Of a stretch of 64,000 nucleotides of DNA, positions 44,155-56,534 are shown piece by piece. The DNA comes from Deroplatys truncata. Its lineage: Eukaryota > Arthropoda > Insecta > Mantodea > Mantidae. The stretch lies in NCBI GenBank assembly GCA_030765065.1, contig CM060977.1, forward strand, positions 157,180,052 to 157,244,051, in the 5' to 3' direction. The stretch's first letter is position 1. Each line of letters opens with the position of its first letter. The notes beneath the pieces were generated by a model. That model was not told the origin of the DNA. It did not search any database and saw only the letters and a list, made by a program, of their open reading frames with translations. Made by a program: the position numbers and the translations under genes.

Positions 44155-45900
44155 AACAAACAAAAATATTAGGAAAAATTAAAGAAAAGGTGTTATTAGA
44201 AAATTCAGTTTAGGAAAAACGACCGGATATGAAGAGTACAAATCGGATCGACATTTTAAACATTATTTGCATTTACTCCCGTAAATTTTTTTCATTTGGT
44301 ATGCCCGTTGTATTGATGGATTCCAAAAACAGTCACAAAAAGGCAACATTTTCATTGACGTATCCACAAATCGCTTCCGAATGTTTGTTTTCATAATATG
44401 AAATACAGGTAACAAATTTAGATCACGAATAACTAAGGAATCCCTAAACGGTATGCTGAAAATTACCTAGGTTTTAAACAAAATGTTAAAATTAATTTCA
44501 AGCTTAATAAAATATAATTAAATGGTTTAATGAGCATTGTAGTAGAAGTTAATAAGTGCACTGTTTCTTTTCTAGGTCTTACTGAGTTTAACTTTTGCAA
44601 ACAGGTTCTTTGAAATTAAATATTTTTCTTATTCTTAACTATGAGGGAACTTTGTAATAATGGAACCAAGTTATTTTAATTCTTTTTTTTACCCCGGACC
44701 TTAACTTTATTTTGTATTTTCAAAAAGGACCTTCGCAAAATAGAATTAGGGTATTCTGCTAGTGATTCGACCAGTTTATCGCATTTTTTTTATGAAATAC
44801 TATAAATTGGAGTACCATGTTACTGCTACGTGCTTGAGAGCTCAAAGAATGGCAAGGCCATTAGGCGATTAATCGGGTGAGGTGATTTTATGCTCAAAAT
44901 ATAGACTATAGGACGATTTTCTAATAACTGAAATCTCGCCCATATGCAAGCCCACAAAATGTGTATATTCACATGTAAAATGAATCCATAATATTTAAAA
45001 TGGGTAACTGTCACCAAAAGTGTGCCTCTTTTCTTAAATGCTTATTGTAATTGCTTCCGAACATTTCCTTCATCCTTCCAAACCGTGGTAGCTTTTAAAC
45101 TAATGTGAATTTTATGAATGAGATTGTATACATTATAATAAATTTTACACGCATCAAAATTAATGTAGTGTTCCTCACCTCTGGGCCTCCTGACAACGAA
45201 AATACTTCCAGAACATCAAACACATTTCTCATAGTACAGGTTTTTAAGCAAAATTCAAGCATAATATTAATTTGTCTGTAATGAAGCTAAGTGTTAGTAT
45301 TTGTAATTAACGAAAACTTAATATTAACATGCAAATATATTCAGCTTGCACATGCGTAATCTTGCTCTGTAATAAACCAAATATTGAAGTGACAGACCTC
45401 ATTGAATGATAGTTATTTTTTGAGAAATAGCTTCATAAAACGACATGTAATATATTAAGTGAACCACCCTGATTTTTTATTTGTTTATTTATTTTTTGGG
45501 GGAGAGACTATCATTGATTTAATAAACGCCTGTGAAGTGATTTTCAACTTCATGACCATAGTAAGTATAACAGTCTTGAAGTTCATTAGCAGGAAAAAGT
45601 GTTTTTTTCTTTCTAAAAATGTTTTGTACATTTGCAACAATCAAGTAACGCCAAGAATGCCCGAACTTTCTTTAGGTTTCTAAGGAATCAGGAGCGACCA
45701 TAATAGAAAATTGTCATATGGATAATAAACCCATTACTGAAAGTGTTCCTTTTTTGTGAGGAATTTTCATGTTATGGTTTCCTCATTCTCAAACATATCT
45801 ATTATTAAAGAAAGAAAATATAAGAACGAGTAAATTCAGAGGCTTTGCTAAACATCAATTTGTATTCCTTATTTTGTTAAATTGGATTCATAATAAAAAG
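44155..45900. other. AT-rich non-coding stretch
   Basis: No supported feature. Confidence 0.45.
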
Positions 45901-46037
45901 CTCACTTGCGATAGACCAGCTGAACCTGTAAAGGACCTACTTGCCAAAATAAAGCTTGAAAGCGTGCAGCAGTTCACAAGGAGACGCTCCTATAACCTTA
46001 TTGAGGTTGGTGAAAGACATTTCGAACGCATTAACAG
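45901..46037 (+). CDS. Candidate host exon, unrecognised protein
   Basis: Open plus-strand segment from a possible acceptor (AAAAAG|CTC) to a donor-like AACAG|GTATTG. It encodes about 45 residues: LTCDRPAEPVKDLLAKIKLE, then SVQQFTRRRSYNLIEVGERH, then FERIN. The charged amphipathic composition differs from the hydrophobic junk frames around it. The frame is also open upstream to 45769, but that part has a low-complexity look. No family recognised. The acceptor lacks a long pyrimidine tract. Confidence 0.33.
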
Positions 46038-47314
46038 GTATTGAGTTTTTTGTTAGTTCTAATTACCATGAATTTATAATAAACATATCCTTCTGGATAA
46101 GTGCGTGTTCTTCTATAAAGGCGTCCATGGTTACAGTGTGTAACATAGTCACAGATGCATCTTGTAGATATATCTAAAAGTTCCTGTTTCACACCATAGA
46201 TTTAAGTGAGTAGTTTAAAAACCTTAAGCATCATATATCAAAAGGTGCCTACATTCTACTGCGATTTCTCTCCTTATGCACATATTCTCGATAAAACAAA
46301 CCGAAAGCCTACAAATTTGAGTTTCATCGTTTTTGCTGCTAGAAATGCGATCCACTTTTGTTTTCTTATTAAAAACGTCGTGCCTTTGAATCGGAGTAGA
46401 ATTAGGTAAATATGGTTTACTGGATTCTTCTTTCAAACAAGGCATCCGTAATTTAATATATAATTATTCTTACTACATGATTACAGACCCAGCAATTTAA
46501 AAAATCAATATTTCGTAATATGTTTTCGTTGGAGTATCACTACCGCCTCGTCAGGTGATCAGCACAACAAATTTCGAATTTGATGTAGTATTGTTCCAAA
46601 CTGACTTTTACCGCATCTGACGATACGTAATGTAGCATACATTCATGGTAAAGCTCTCTTTATTGTCACAAAAACAGATAATAATGCTTTAAGCATTACT
46701 CTGAAATGACTGAGAAGTGTGAACATAATTTTAGAAATATTAGACAATGTTTATTTACCTACTTGTTTATTATTTAATTTAGAGGCCTTTAAGCTGTTTA
46801 CGAGGACAACGAACCAACATTCATTAAACTCCATCCAAATAATCAGAACAGGGATACTTAAGCAAATGCTTATCAGCCCATATATTTGCAAAATGACCTA
46901 ATGTCTTCTAAATGCACAATTTATAGACTCAAAATAAGCTAAGTACATTTATATAGCTTATTTTCTCAGATTTTATGTCATCCTTCAGTTACATCCCTAT
47001 GAAATTTCACATGAACAAACCTCTCTTGTGTGGTATCTAAAACATAGCATAGGGATGCTTAAAATTGCACGTGGTTACAATTCTGAATTTTGTCATCTTC
47101 AGAGAGACACATCCCCTCTCGCCAGCTTTCCCACCATTCTCAAGCACAAGTCAATGCTGTTAGTGGTGAAAATAGCTTAGATTCTTAATGTCCCACCAAG
47201 TCAGTTTATTTAAAGCTGAAACTATTTCATTTATATACTATATTCACCTATTCTGTCCATATTAGTGGGTTTAATTTTAAAGCAATTACTTCGTATTGTT
47301 CCCTCGTTTACGTT
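46038..47314. other. AT-rich non-coding stretch
   Basis: No supported feature. Confidence 0.45.
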
Positions 47315-48103
47315 CTTTTTTACTTTCTCTACTACGTAGAGTAAGTAGTGGAAGTATTACATTCCACCAAAAAATTCGATATCGAGATTTCACCAGAAAT
47401 GCATGTTTTGAGACCCACTGAAACCAAACAGAGCATTTTTAGAAAAAGGTCCTTTGTGTGTCTGTGAACAGCATATCTCAGAAACGAAAAGTTGGATAAA
47501 TACCAAACTTGTATTTAGGTTCAGTATCTTTGAAAGATGCAACAGGACGAATTTCAAGAAAATGCCTTTATATGGAACATTTTTCGAAACATTTGACTTT
47601 CTCAAAAACGGCTATAACGATTTTGATTAAAATATCACACGTTTAAGATACTTTCATGGCAAATGAAATGTATATCATGAATTTTCTGGGAACGCCTCGA
47701 AACGTCCTCTTCATTCTGAATGACTTTTGCATAACTGGTAAGCCGTAAAGTATAGACAAAATTTTACCACACAAAAAACCTACATATCGTTAAAACACAA
47801 TTTATGTCTCATACATTTTTTTTGTCGAGTGAACCAATTCCGAAGTATTCCTTGTTATTTGTTTGAATTTTCCAATATTTATACTTTTTCTAAAATGGGA
47901 ATTCCTTATTCCACATAGCAACCAGCTCTTAAAAGATCTGACTATATTAAAGTCTACCATATTCCCCTTGCACCTACAAAAAATTAGCAATAAGTTTCTG
48001 CAAAAGTTTAACTCGATTAACATGAAGTAGACGGAGAAGCGTTTGTAAAAATAGTTTGTACAAGAGTGGAGAAAGTAATTTGACTTTAACACATAAGATT
48101 TTT
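47315..48103 (-). repeat. TACGTA-end repeat family, nearly full copy
   Basis: Minus orientation: TACTTTCTCTACTACGTAGA at the left, ATTCGATATCGAGATTTCAC, TGAATTTTCTGGGAACGCCT, and ACTTTAACACATAAGATTTT at the right. The CA site is shortened to GTGTGTCTGTG. Confidence 0.8.
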
Positions 48104-48404
48104 TCACATTGGATTTTAATGCCTTATAACTTTGCAATATATTCACGTATTCCCTCTTTGCGGAAAATATAAATGGTTATAATAAAGAACAATTCCAGCG
48201 CCTCAGCCTGGAATCAAAACACAGAGGGGTCCAAAACTATGTACTCACTGGAGTTAATTGTTTATCAACAAGCCGTGTGTTGAACAAAGTTGGAAAGGAA
48301 AATCAGACTAAAAACTTCAATTTGAAGCACGGATCTCCCGGTTTTGTGCAGTTGCCCTTAACCCACGAGTTACCATGGCAGCATTAAATTCTCCAGATCC
48401 CAAA

Positions 48405-48668
48405 AATTGAAATTGAGTTTTATTTCTGGACGTTCTTTAACTACTATGGTTGTAGCGTCCCACTCCATATTGGGCGTGAAAGACCAGTAATTTTGCTCAG
48501 AGGCCGTAATTCTACGACACGGGACCACTGGCTTTACTTCCCTTCCGAAGGAAGTCATGCTAAAGATTTTTACGCCCGAAAAAATCCATCGCCCTCCGCC
48601 GGGTTTGAACCCGCGACCTTAGGAACTAGAGGCTAGCACGGTACCACTAGTCCACGGAGGACGGCACC
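48405..48668 (-). repeat. tRNA-derived SINE, family B, with intact tRNA head
   Basis: On the minus strand: TCCGTGGACTAGTGGTACCG (A box), TCGCGGGTTCAAACCCGGCG (B box, about 48600-48620), then GGGCGTAAAAATCTTTAGCA, GACTTCCTTCGGAAGGGAAG and the AATAAAACTCAATTTCAATT tail. Flanked by GATCCCAAA copies (48396-48404 and about 48670-48678). Confidence 0.85.
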
Positions 48669-48881
48669 GGATCCCAAATTGAATATTGGGATGACATAGC
48701 AATTCCATTAGTTGACCTAATAGTGGTTGAAACTATGAAGCCCGGAACTTAAAATACTTACAGCATTGTAAGTCGCCATTGGGGTATGTCATCTCAATAT
48801 AATTTGAGATCTCCTTGTGGTTTACCGGGAATAATGCGAATGAGTTGGAGAATTTAATGTCGTACCGGCATGTTGCCATGG

Positions 48882-48955
48882 TAGCTCATATGTTAAGAGC
48901 AACCGGACGGGAACCGGGAGACCCGTGGTTCAATTCCTGATGCCATTAAAATTTT
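48882..48955 (+). repeat. tRNA-like relic
   Basis: GTTGCCATGGTAGCTCATAT and GTGGTTCAATTCCTGATGCC resemble A and B boxes at tRNA spacing, and the GCCA/TGCC ends could pair weakly. Probably a SINE head remnant, not a working tRNA gene. Confidence 0.5.
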
Positions 48956-48994
48956 TAGTCGTCTGCTTCTAGCTTATGTATTCACTCTTCGATA

Positions 48995-49446
48995 ATCGAT
49001 ATCTTGGGAACAAAATGACACAGACTTATAATTCTTGCGCAGTGACATTGTTTGCAGCAAGATGGTGCTCCACCTCACACTACCATGTCAGGGCATTCTT
49101 AAATGACACCTTACCTGGACGATAGGCATGTCGAAAGGGTACCACTGAATACCCACTACGGTCTCTGCACCTAACACCTTTGAACTTTTACATATAGGGG
49201 ACCTTGAAGAATGAAGTTTATGGGCAAAAGGATGCGCTACGAGAATCCATCGACGCATCGTGCGAAGCCATCACACCATACATACTGATATCCGTAGTTC
49301 GCTCACAGTTGAGAGCAATGGACGCTGTAGAGCTGCTGATGGTGGTCACTTTGCACATAAATGAATGACACCTGTTGAGAAAGCATTAAACTACCCTACT
49401 GCGTATGAATTAAAAGTCCACGTCAGTTTGTTCCCAAGATACCGAT
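48995..49446 (+). mobile_element. Internally deleted mariner-like element (452 bp) with TA duplication
   Basis: TA at 48993-48994 and 49447-49448 flank inverted ends ATCGATATCTTGGGAACAAA (left) and, on the minus strand, ATCGGTATCTTGGGAACAAA (right). Between them only the C-terminal part of a transposase remains: LQQDGAPPHTT with the second catalytic Asp, then ASCEAITPYILISVVRSQLR and AMDAVELLMVVTLHI in shifted frames. The N-terminal half and the third acidic region are gone or unreadable. Typical of a non-autonomous derivative that keeps both termini. Confidence 0.85.
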
Positions 49447-49692
49447 TACACTAGTCTGCATTTTCAAACTTTTTGTCAGATGATTTCTTAAAAGTAGGTG
49501 TTCTTGAATCAAGTTTTTATGCTGATTCCAGAAATAACTTCCGTTTTTTTTCGATCACGTCAGGTTTTTACACAAAATAAGAAGTAATGTTTTGACAATT
49601 TTAGTAATGAGCGTAGAAAAGTATTCAAATACCATTTCACACAAGGTAAGTTTTTATTCAAGAAACCTTTTAAGAACACTCTCAAGAACTCC

Positions 49693-50300
49693 CTAATTTA
49701 TTTCATGACCACATTTTAACAAAACAAGAAGCCAAAGTGTTTCATTTAATTTTTTTTCAAACTTTCTCTTCTTTGACTTCCTTGCAGATCCTTGAAGATG
49801 ACTGTCCCTCCTCAACACCCAACAGTAGTCGGCCATCATAGTTTCATTCCATCTCCCCTGGTACCTCCTCTCCATTTCCTTAATATCTTGGTGAAAACGT
49901 TCACCCTGCTCTTCACTATAATGTCCCAGATGTTCTGGAAAGTAGTCTATATGTGAATACAGAAAATGCATCTTTACACTCATGTTACAACCCATCTTCT
50001 TGAGATTTTCCAACATTGTTTCGACAATGGGCTTGTAATTAGGATCTTTGTTATTGCCTAAGAAGTTTTCAGTAACTGATCGGAAGGCGGTCCATGCTTC
50101 TATTTCTCTCTCATTCATTGTCTTCTCAAAATCTTCATCCTTCATCGATTTCTTTATTTGAGGACCTACAAAAATTCCAGCCTTTAATTTGCCTTGTGTA
50201 ATGAAGGGACATTTCTTGGAAAGGTACTTGAAGCAGGGTCCATCCTGTGGTAGAGCCCTTACAAATTGCTTCATCAAGCCCAATTTTATGTGTAGTGGCC
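49693..50300 (-). pseudogene. Fragment of an uncharacterised arthropod repetitive ORF family
   Basis: The minus-strand frame reads RPLHIKLGLMKQFVRALPQD, then FITQGKLKAGIFVGPQIKKS, AWTAFRSVTENFLGNNKDPN, MSVKMHFLYSHIDYFPEHLG, HYSEEQGERFHQDIKEMERR and YQGRWNETMMADYCWVLRRD, and ends CGHEIN at a stop at 49693. From memory, closely similar ORFs recur across arthropod genomes and are annotated only as uncharacterised; the conserved core is HFL-x-SH-x-D-x-FP followed by EEQGERFHQD. The 5' portion is missing. The ORF extends to 50418 only through an AT-rich hydrophobic leader that ends in an acceptor-like CAG near 50320, so the homologous part probably starts there. Possibly a transposon-encoded protein; no TIRs were seen. 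Function unknown. Confidence 0.65.
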
Positions 50301-50429
50301 GAAGCAATATCTTTATATCTGTATATTTTTGAAGTGAAATTGTGAAAAAACTGTACGTGATAGAAAAAAAAGCCAAAAGCAGTTCTGAAATCAGCATAAA
50401 AAAGTGAGTCAGAATCACTTATTAGTTTT

Positions 50430-51878
50430 CAGTCATCCGATATCATGCAGACTAGTGTTATAAGAGTGACGGATCCCTCTGTAGAGACTCGGAGATGAGT
50501 AGTCAACATTCGATCACAGAAGAAGTCTATAAAATTCAACTTTGTAAAATAGAGACGAAAAATTGAAAAAGCTAATTTAATAATTTCTTCTGCATAACCA
50601 AAGCCACGCAGAGTTTCAGAAATAGCACATTATTTTGAATCAGCTTTAAGAACGTTTATCTGCACGTAGCGTCAGCAAGAGAATGTAACTATCGTTGCCG
50701 TTGATGTTTTTAACAATTGTGCTACTTAAAAGTTAACAAAAATATTTAATAAGTTAATGTGCTGTTTATGAGGAAAGTATGGCTGTGTAACCGCAGAAAT
50801 CAATAAATATCACAAACAGAAGGAAGAAATACAAAAAATATCTGATTTGGAAATAAAATTGAAAACAAAACCAAGAAAGGAATATTAAAGAAAATTCTGC
50901 TAAAACACATGTTTTACTTCATTTGTTTTTATTTAAAATATAATTCCCCTTCCGCGTTAGAAGCATATTCTAAAAACAAATCTTCTGCAAATAAAAGCGC
51001 GCGCTACATTTACCTGCTTTACTCACTGTATTGTAAACGAAAACTCGTCTACCCTAGGCTGAGTTGAGGAAATCAGTCGCAATTTGCAGTTCCATGGGTA
51101 TAGTGTTACCAGTGAGCTAAAACTTGACAAGCATGACCTCTAGATACGAATTCCGTCCTCGTATTACAAGCGAACTCTATACGCTAGCAACATGATACGT
51201 TTGTTCATAATGTAACCAACTGAAATAATTCTATTGACACTTTGTGGTTTATCGCCACTAAATAAACTTAAAAGCATTTTATCTAACTTGATCTGTTGGC
51301 GCCTCCACCAAATTGTGCAATAAATTTAATGAAAATGCTTGTACAATACAAATAGAAGTGTAAGATTTATAGATTTTACTCTCAAATAATTACGAGAACT
51401 TATACAATCACTTGTGGAAGAGTAAGATATGAATGTCATTGAAACTTCACCAAAAACCAAAATACAGCATTCCAGTTTCCAGGAGATGAAATGCTGTTTA
51501 ACATAATTAGATTTAGAGCAAATGATTTTTTATTTAATCAGGGGATTTAATAAGAACTAAGTCATTCAGAACCATTGTAATTAGTCGAAAGCATCTTTAG
51601 TCCCGAGTTCATTTGAAAGGCATCCCCCATAGATTTCACAGCGCATTGTTAACGCTTGACATAGTAGGCCAAAAAGCACCAGTGACTGCAAACCATCACA
51701 GGGATGCGAGAGCTGCACGCTCGTTCTGATAATGCCTGATTTTGGATGCTAACTTTGTAGCGTATTGAACTCTTGGAGGATCTGACTACCGCAGTCCTCT
51801 TTGGCGCAATTTGTTATGGAATGCTATGCCAGGGAATGTATTGCTTTTTAAAATGGATGATGCTGGAATAGACGCACA
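50430..51878. other. AT-rich non-coding stretch
   Basis: No supported feature. Confidence 0.45.
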
Positions 51879-51890
51879 TTGATTCTCGAC

Positions 51891-52151
51891 GTCGTTCTCC
51901 GTGATGTAGTGGTTACCATGCTAGTCTCTAGTTCCCGAGTTCGCGGGTTCAAAACCGGCAGAGGGCGATGGATTTTTTCGGGCGTAAAAATTCTTAGCAT
52001 GGCTTCCTTCGGAACGGAAGTAAAGCCGGTGGTTAAAAGAACCTCAAGTCTTTGAGCAAAATTACATGTCTTTTGCGCCCAATAAAGAATGGGACGCTAA
52101 GGATCACAGCAATTAAAGAGCGTCCATAAATAAAACTCCATTTAATTTAAT
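51891..52151 (+). repeat. tRNA-derived SINE, family B, full length with 12-bp target duplication
   Basis: GTCGTTCTCCGTGATGTAGT (A box region), GCGGGTTCAAAACC (B box), GGGCGATGGATTTTTTCGGG, and the tail AATAAAACTCCATTTAATTT. TTGATTCTCGAC occurs on both sides (51879-51890 and 52152-52163). Confidence 0.92.
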
Positions 52152-52163
52152 TTGATTCTCGAC

Positions 52164-53818
52164 TCCTCGACTGAAGAAGCTGAAATTATACCTGAAGTTC
52201 TAATTTCCACATCTGCAACAGAAGTTTCTTTTTTCAGTTGGCCTATTTAAAATCTTCACATGCTCACTTAGGATGCACGCTTGACAGAACCCTCCAGTTT
52301 ATACCAAGAACTAAGGTGTTTAGAAACACCAGCGGCAGCGGTGCCTATCGCCCCCCAAAGGCTTTAGTGCATTTCCCTCCAAAAACAATCACCCTCCCCT
52401 TCCCAATTTTCTGAGAGCTCAATTACAACAATTTAGTTCCTTTTTTATGCTGCTGAAAGAATCAGAAAGGGACTATCTTATAGGTACTATAGCAGCTATT
52501 GCGGTACCGGTACATAATAAAAGCTTAAGCAAATAATTAGAAAAATAAAATCAATAAAAATAGTAATATATATACAGCCAAAAATTACAAATAAAGTATC
52601 TGACAGTGTATTTTATTACTTGATGTTTCAATACATTCCGTTATATCTATCTAAATAGGCCAATATAGTAGTGCAATAAGGCTATACGTTCTAAACAACT
52701 ACATACCTACATATAATGCTATAGTTCTTTTTATATAATTCCAAAAATTATAATCAGACACCACATTATACCATACAGTATGAACTGTAGATACTTCAGA
52801 TTACTTCTTTTTCTTCCTCTTCTTATTGTTTTGATACAACACATTTAGATTAACAAACTTAAAGACACAAACTGAGTTAACAATTACATTACTCGACTAT
52901 AAATTATAATAAATGCGTTGAACTTACTTCAATATTTTTGTATTCGCCAAATTTTGAATTCTCCCCCAACAATTGCGCCATAATTTCTCCCAGTGGGCAG
53001 CTCTGACTAACCGTGTCGAGTTAGCGATGTGCTACTGAAGTTGGATCGAATCTCGCTGCTTTTCTTGTTGTTGTGCTGTCCTAAATTGTCTGTATTTGCC
53101 TAGTTACTCTTATCTCGGTTCGGGTAATGATCGTTGAATAAAACCACGTGTTACTGCTTGTATGGGTTTATTCCCCTTAGGTAAATAAACAACTACACTG
53201 AAGCTGCTAGCCAGTTACATACGAGTATTATACTTGTCCAGACCACTTGACAATTCCCCGCATTACTTTTTCTCTTAACTCCCCACTACTTTTCAGGATC
53301 TAAGTTGAAATGCATCCGAGTTCACATGCTTCACACCCGCACAGATCTACATGAAGTGGACCTCATGCAGATCAGCATTGGAAGAAGATTTCTCGGACTT
53401 ATCCACCTTTTATACTCTGTCAGACAACTACTAACTTTCGATATAACTTGTCGAAATCTAATTTGGACCTACGATTCCGAGTTATCTCTGCCTCTTTCTA
53501 ATTATACTTATCTTACTCTCCCCAATCATCCACTAATTTATCCTAACCGCTGTGCTCTTCAGTAACTTATTTAACATAATATCTGCGGTGGCTAATTACT
53601 TTCTCTGTTGGCCAGCTTCCTCTACCAAATTTACATTTTGCAATATTGAGTTATGCATGCATTCATCATAATTCCCTGTTCTTTCATAATTACTCTGTAT
53701 TTTATTCTATAATTAATTCTTATTTTGAAATGTTTCTTCTTACAGTTATCATTTTCTCTAACTTTTTTTTATTTAACTTCTTATATTTAATGTGATTAGG
53801 TGTACCTCCTACAAGATA
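52164..53818. other. Non-coding stretch
   Basis: No gene supported. 52985-53200 is T/G-rich with an AATAAA and could be part of an unrecognised LTR. The ORF at 53305-53565 has no motif or splice signal. Confidence 0.4.
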
Positions 53819-53820
53819 TA

Positions 53821-55045
53821 CTGCCGTTTGTGAAAATTGCAACACCAAGAAATAATTTCCCGAATAACTCCAAACTTGGTGGAAGTGTAGAAGAGTGTGC
53901 AAGCAGTAAGTGATTAGGTTTGCAGAGAGATGAGGTACACGTAGACCAAGTAGAGTGCCAGTATGCCTCGTCGACGTCAAAAGGAGCCATATCGGCATGT
54001 GAGCGAGTTCGAACGATGCAGAATGATCGGTTTCCAGGAAGCGTGTTTGTCATACCGCGACATTTCGGCTCGTACAAGGCATGCTGCTACGACAGTGATG
54101 CATGTGTGGAAGCAGTGGATAGATGAAGGTCGTACGCAGCGAAGAGCGGGTACTGGACCACGGAACATGACCACAGCGCACGGGGCCATAACGGACCGTA
54201 CAGTTTCATCCACAGTGTTGGCTCGACGCTGGAGCACAGCAAAGGTGTGAACTTGTCTGCATCAACAGTTCGTCGCCGTCTGCTCAGGTTGGACTGGTTG
54301 CATGCAATTACGTCGGCTTCCATTGTCCAGAAACCACAAGCTCCTCCGGCTGCAATGGGCACGTGAACACTTACTGGGGTGCTGAATGGCAAAATGTAGT
54401 CTTTTCGGACGAGTCCCGCTTCAACGTGTCCGGCGGTACGGTGGTGAACGCAACCTGGAGGGCTGCATTGTTGAGCGACATAGCGGACAAGCACCAGGTG
54501 TGATGGTTTGGGGCGCCATTGTTTACAACAACCGATCTCGCCTCCTACAAATAGAGGGCACTTTTAATAGCAACCAGTACCTAAAGGTAGTTGTAGAGCC
54601 TGATGTACTCTCCTTGTTTCAGGCATCTGCACAGGCCACATTTCAACAGGGCAATGCCCGGCCACATATTGCGGGGAATGCCTTGTTTCCCTGGCCTGCA
54701 CGTTCGCCTGACATGTTGCCCATCGAACATGTCTGGGATATGGTTGGTCAGCACCTGTGCGTCACGGTCCTCCAGTAACCAGTGTTACGGATTTGTGGGC
54801 TCGAATACAAACTGCGAAAACGGAAATCCCTCAGGAACTTATTCAGAACCTTTTTGATTCAATGCCACGGCGTATAGCGGCTGTAATTGCAGAGCATGAA
54901 GGGCACACCAAATACTGAATATTAGGGCTCAAAGGTCATGTATATATTTGAAAAGTTTGACTTGTTACTTGCTTAACCTGTAGTATTAAATTCGTTGAAT
55001 TCATGTGTTTCCTTCTTGGTGTTGCAATTTTCACAAACGGCAGAG
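53821..55045 (+). mobile_element. Tc1-type DNA transposon (1,225 bp), TA duplication
   Basis: TA at 53819-53820 and 55046-55047 bracket inverted ends: CTGCCGTTTGTGAAAATTGC on the left and, on the minus strand, CTCTGCCGTTTGTGAAAATT on the right, both continuing into AACACCAAGAA. The single gene is on the plus strand. Confidence 0.9.
53963..54918 (+). pseudogene. Tc1 transposase, catalytic Asp replaced by Gly
   Basis: The ATG at 53963 starts MPRRRQKEPYRHVSEFERCR and the helix-turn-helix continues through YRDISARTRHAATTVMHVWK. After a frameshift near 54245 the nuclease part appears: WQNVVFSDESRFNV (first Asp), a deletion and frameshift, RRYGGERNLEGCIVERHSGQ, GVMVWGAIVYNNRSRLLQ, TFQQGNARPHIAG, PARSPDMLPIEHVWDMVGQH (Glu), then another frameshift and DLWARIQT...SMPRRIAAVIAEHEG ending at about 54918. 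In the FQQ-D-NARPH motif the catalytic Asp is Gly, so even a repaired frame would lack the second metal ligand. At least three frameshifts. Confidence 0.87.
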
Positions 55046-55047
55046 TA

Positions 55048-55560
55048 TTTTGAATGAAGTTATTGTTCATTTGAACGGAAGTTTGAATATTAATTCCCAG
55101 TGAGATTATACATAAAAATGAAATTTTCTGGAAAGGCAGGCGGAAATAAAAGTAAGAATGCGGTAAGTTAAGACGCGAGCGGTGAAGAGTACAGTTAGTG
55201 AAGGAAAGGTCGCCGAGCACTTAAACTGTTAATTGTAGCTCATCAGTGCGGGAGAACAAAGCCAGAAGTTTTCTGTTCCCATTTGTGATGAGCGTGGATG
55301 TAATCATCCAGCCAGCACGTGTTTCGGCTTCAGCTTTTTTACTACTGTGTGCCAATTTCATTTACGAAAAAGAGGCATTTTGTATGTAATTATTAGTGTT
55401 TTAAATATGTTCGTGTGTGTATTATCGATTACACATTTCGTCACTAAACTGTGGATATACATGCAGCAAAGGTTTCCAAAATACTATAGAAGCTGTGCAT
55501 TAAATATCTTCAGAATACAGTAAAACCCCGCTTATCCGAAATGGAGGAATGGCGAAAGAG
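55048..55560. other. Non-coding stretch
   Basis: No supported feature. Confidence 0.45.
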
Positions 55561-55562
55561 GA

Positions 55563-55656
55563 AAAAACATATGGAACATGACTTTCTCTACCCTCTATCG
55601 TTTATTAGTGGTTATACAAACTAGTCCTGTTGAAGCTTATTACTTTCTCTACTAAG
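55563..55656 (+). repeat. TACGTA-end repeat family, 5' fragment
   Basis: ACATGACTTTCTCTACCCTC then GTTATACAAACTAGTCCTGT resembles the old subfamily's 5' block (compare the inverse near 57380). It is cut at 55656 by the solo LTR. Confidence 0.5.
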
Positions 55657-55660
55657 AATT

Positions 55661-56534
55661 GAGGCAGTATTTTTAACACTTAAATAATTTCAGTCTAATT
55701 ATATAACGTATGAATTTAATAGCAGCCCGCCTTAAAACAATATGTGTATGTAACAATATATAAGGAGTGTATATTACAGTCATTGTATATGTTTATATTA
55801 TTGTATCCATGTGTAATAATGTTATGTAGATGTATTACGTAATTTAATAATGTAGGTTTAAAGTTGCTAACAATGAGGTAACCTTGAGGCAACAATGAGT
55901 AAGGAAGTTTAAATGCTACTAGTCATTATTAGAGCAGCAATAATGTAAAATTTGACACAGTTTAAAATTAGCCAATCAACAACCAGAAAAGGCTTTAGTT
56001 AAATGCAGGTATTCTACTGGAGTAGGATTAGCCAATCAGAGACTTGAAATACAGAAATTTACAAGTTTAGACGGTTGAAATCAATTCAGTTGCCTGCGGA
56101 CAGTGCTCATAACTGGATGCGTTGCTTGTGTGTCCTCGAGAGATTTAAAATGTATTCGTGTGAGACGAAAAATAAGTTTACGTGTTAAAAAAATGCAATT
56201 AATTAATTAAAGAATCTCACAGCTCTATATATCAGTGAAGTGATATTTAAATCGTATCAAGTATTAATAAAAGGAGTGAAGTAAAAATTATAATCTGTGT
56301 AAGCTACATTCTTAGTCGTATCACCCTTGCCAAGAGAAACGTGTCTCTAACAAATACTGACACAGCCGAAGCAAACATAAATACAATACATACAAGAAAT
56401 ACAAAGCTAATATTTTTAAACTTGGGGCGAAGGCTACCGGAAACCGGGTACTATACGTGCGACTGCAACGAATTTCAAGTTCGGCTCCCCAACAGTTGAA
56501 CTATAATACAACTCTTTCAATACGATCTACTTCA
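55661..56534 (-). repeat. Solo LTR, family 1 (~874 bp)
   Basis: Minus-orientation copy of the LTR at 16607-17498. The left end TGAGGCAGTATTTTTAACAC is the inverted LTR 3' end; the right end GATCTACTTCA is the inverted 5' end. AATT lies at 55657-55660 and 56535-56538, although the terminal T/A of the LTR overlaps the duplication by one base. No internal genes. Confidence 0.8.

Noticed and set aside
53305..53565. 86-codon ORF as a gene
   Set aside because: No motif, no splice sites, no signal peptide; the surrounding sequence is equally open by chance.
55661..56534. Full-length LTR retrotransposon between the LTR copies at 16.6 and 55.7 kb
   Set aside because: The copies are in opposite orientation, each has its own short target duplication, and no gag or pol sequence lies beside either.
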